Origin: Ignisphaera sp.
GTDB lineage: Archaea; Thermoproteota; Thermoprotei_A; Sulfolobales; Ignisphaeraceae
Length of the DNA: 64,000 bases
Assembly: GCA_028275825.1 (NCBI GenBank)
Contig: JAPWTX010000001.1
Coordinates: forward strand, 60,018 to 124,017
Direction of reading: 5' to 3'
The notes under the pieces were generated by a model. That model saw only the letters and a program-made list of their open reading frames with translations, was not told the DNA's origin and did not search any database. Of the stretch, positions 63,957 to 64,000 are shown piece after piece. Position 1 is the stretch's first letter, and the number at the start of each line of letters is the position of its first letter. Made by a program: the position numbers and the translations under genes.

Positions 63957-64000
63957 TGGTGCGGGGGGTGGGATTTGAACCCACGCAGGCCTACGCCAGT
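63957..64000 (-). tRNA. tRNA-Leu, 3' part only
   Basis: The minus strand shows CCA (63957-63959), discriminator A, acceptor 3' strand CCCCCGC, T arm TGGGTTCAAATCCCA and a long variable arm (GGCGTAGGCC). Variable arm and discriminator A fit tRNA-Leu. The 5' part and anticodon lie beyond the window. Confidence 0.8.

Overview
The window reads as a chromosomal segment of a hyperthermophilic crenarchaeon (Thermoproteota), most like a member of the Desulfurococcales or a relative such as Ignisphaera; the genus is my inference. The evidence is a Cren7 chromatin protein, archaeal aRF1, pelota, L15e, TFS-type and TIP49/RuvB-like proteins, an archaeal SRP RNA, intron-bearing and class II tRNAs, TATA boxes about 25-30 bp before starts, AT-rich DNA in which stable RNAs stand out as GC-rich islands, and frequent GTG/TTG starts. 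No virus, plasmid, intact transposon or CRISPR array is visible.

Layout. 1-10 kb: a partial unknown gene, a YkgJ-type protein, a ribbon-helix-helix coiled-coil protein, nicotinate phosphoribosyltransferase, an AbrB-like protein, LeuS, a small membrane protein, an unknown protein, protein disulfide oxidoreductase and a short UDP-sugar-dehydrogenase-like protein. 10.1-11.7 kb is an RNA- and relic-rich gap. 11.7-23.2 kb: ArgDC/AdoMetDC, solitary Cas4, a TIP49-like ATPase with a winged-helix partner, a GT-C glycosyltransferase group, Trm112-like and sugar-phosphate mutase genes, then DUF354, RNase HII, Mut7-C and AMMECR1. 23.5-34.1 kb: Dcd, a TupABC-type tungstate transporter, intron-bearing tRNA-Met, a second GT-C protein with an oxidoreductase, an atypical TFS, a probable Trm10 and a circularly permuted GTPase. 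35-42.6 kb: a three-gene HerA/VirB4-like operon, L15e, a YchF/DRG-type GTPase, and a COG1325-Rpp30-Pop5 (RNase P) operon. 42.6-53.6 kb: inositol-phosphate synthase, a THUMP methyltransferase, UMP kinase, an NfnAB/SudAB-like pair, pelota, SRP RNA, Cren7 and GlyA. 53.8-64 kb: a PAP2 phosphatase, tRNA-Ser(CGA), an RNA m5C methyltransferase, a Nob1-like PIN protein with NAD kinase, DUF371, Pcm, aRF1, a Xer recombinase with a zinc ribbon, tRNA-Ser(GCT), a broken small membrane gene and the 3' end of a tRNA-Leu.

Much of the window serves RNA and translation: tRNA charging, modification and processing, ribosome biogenesis, termination and rescue, and SRP. Reading the intergenic DNA on both strands turned up seven candidate box C/D guide RNAs (four well formed), a GC-rich multi-hairpin candidate RNA near 10.5 kb, and degenerate relics of two IS200/IS605-like families plus one short repeat family.

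The most notable observations are the HerA-like ATPase operon with a split VirB4-like arrangement and a large propeller-like partner; the SRP RNA whose helix 5 is a perfect 43-bp duplex directly upstream of pelota; a TFS paralogue lacking the catalytic Asp-Glu pair; a Pop5-like protein with an apparent N-terminal membrane helix; and the guide RNA candidates.
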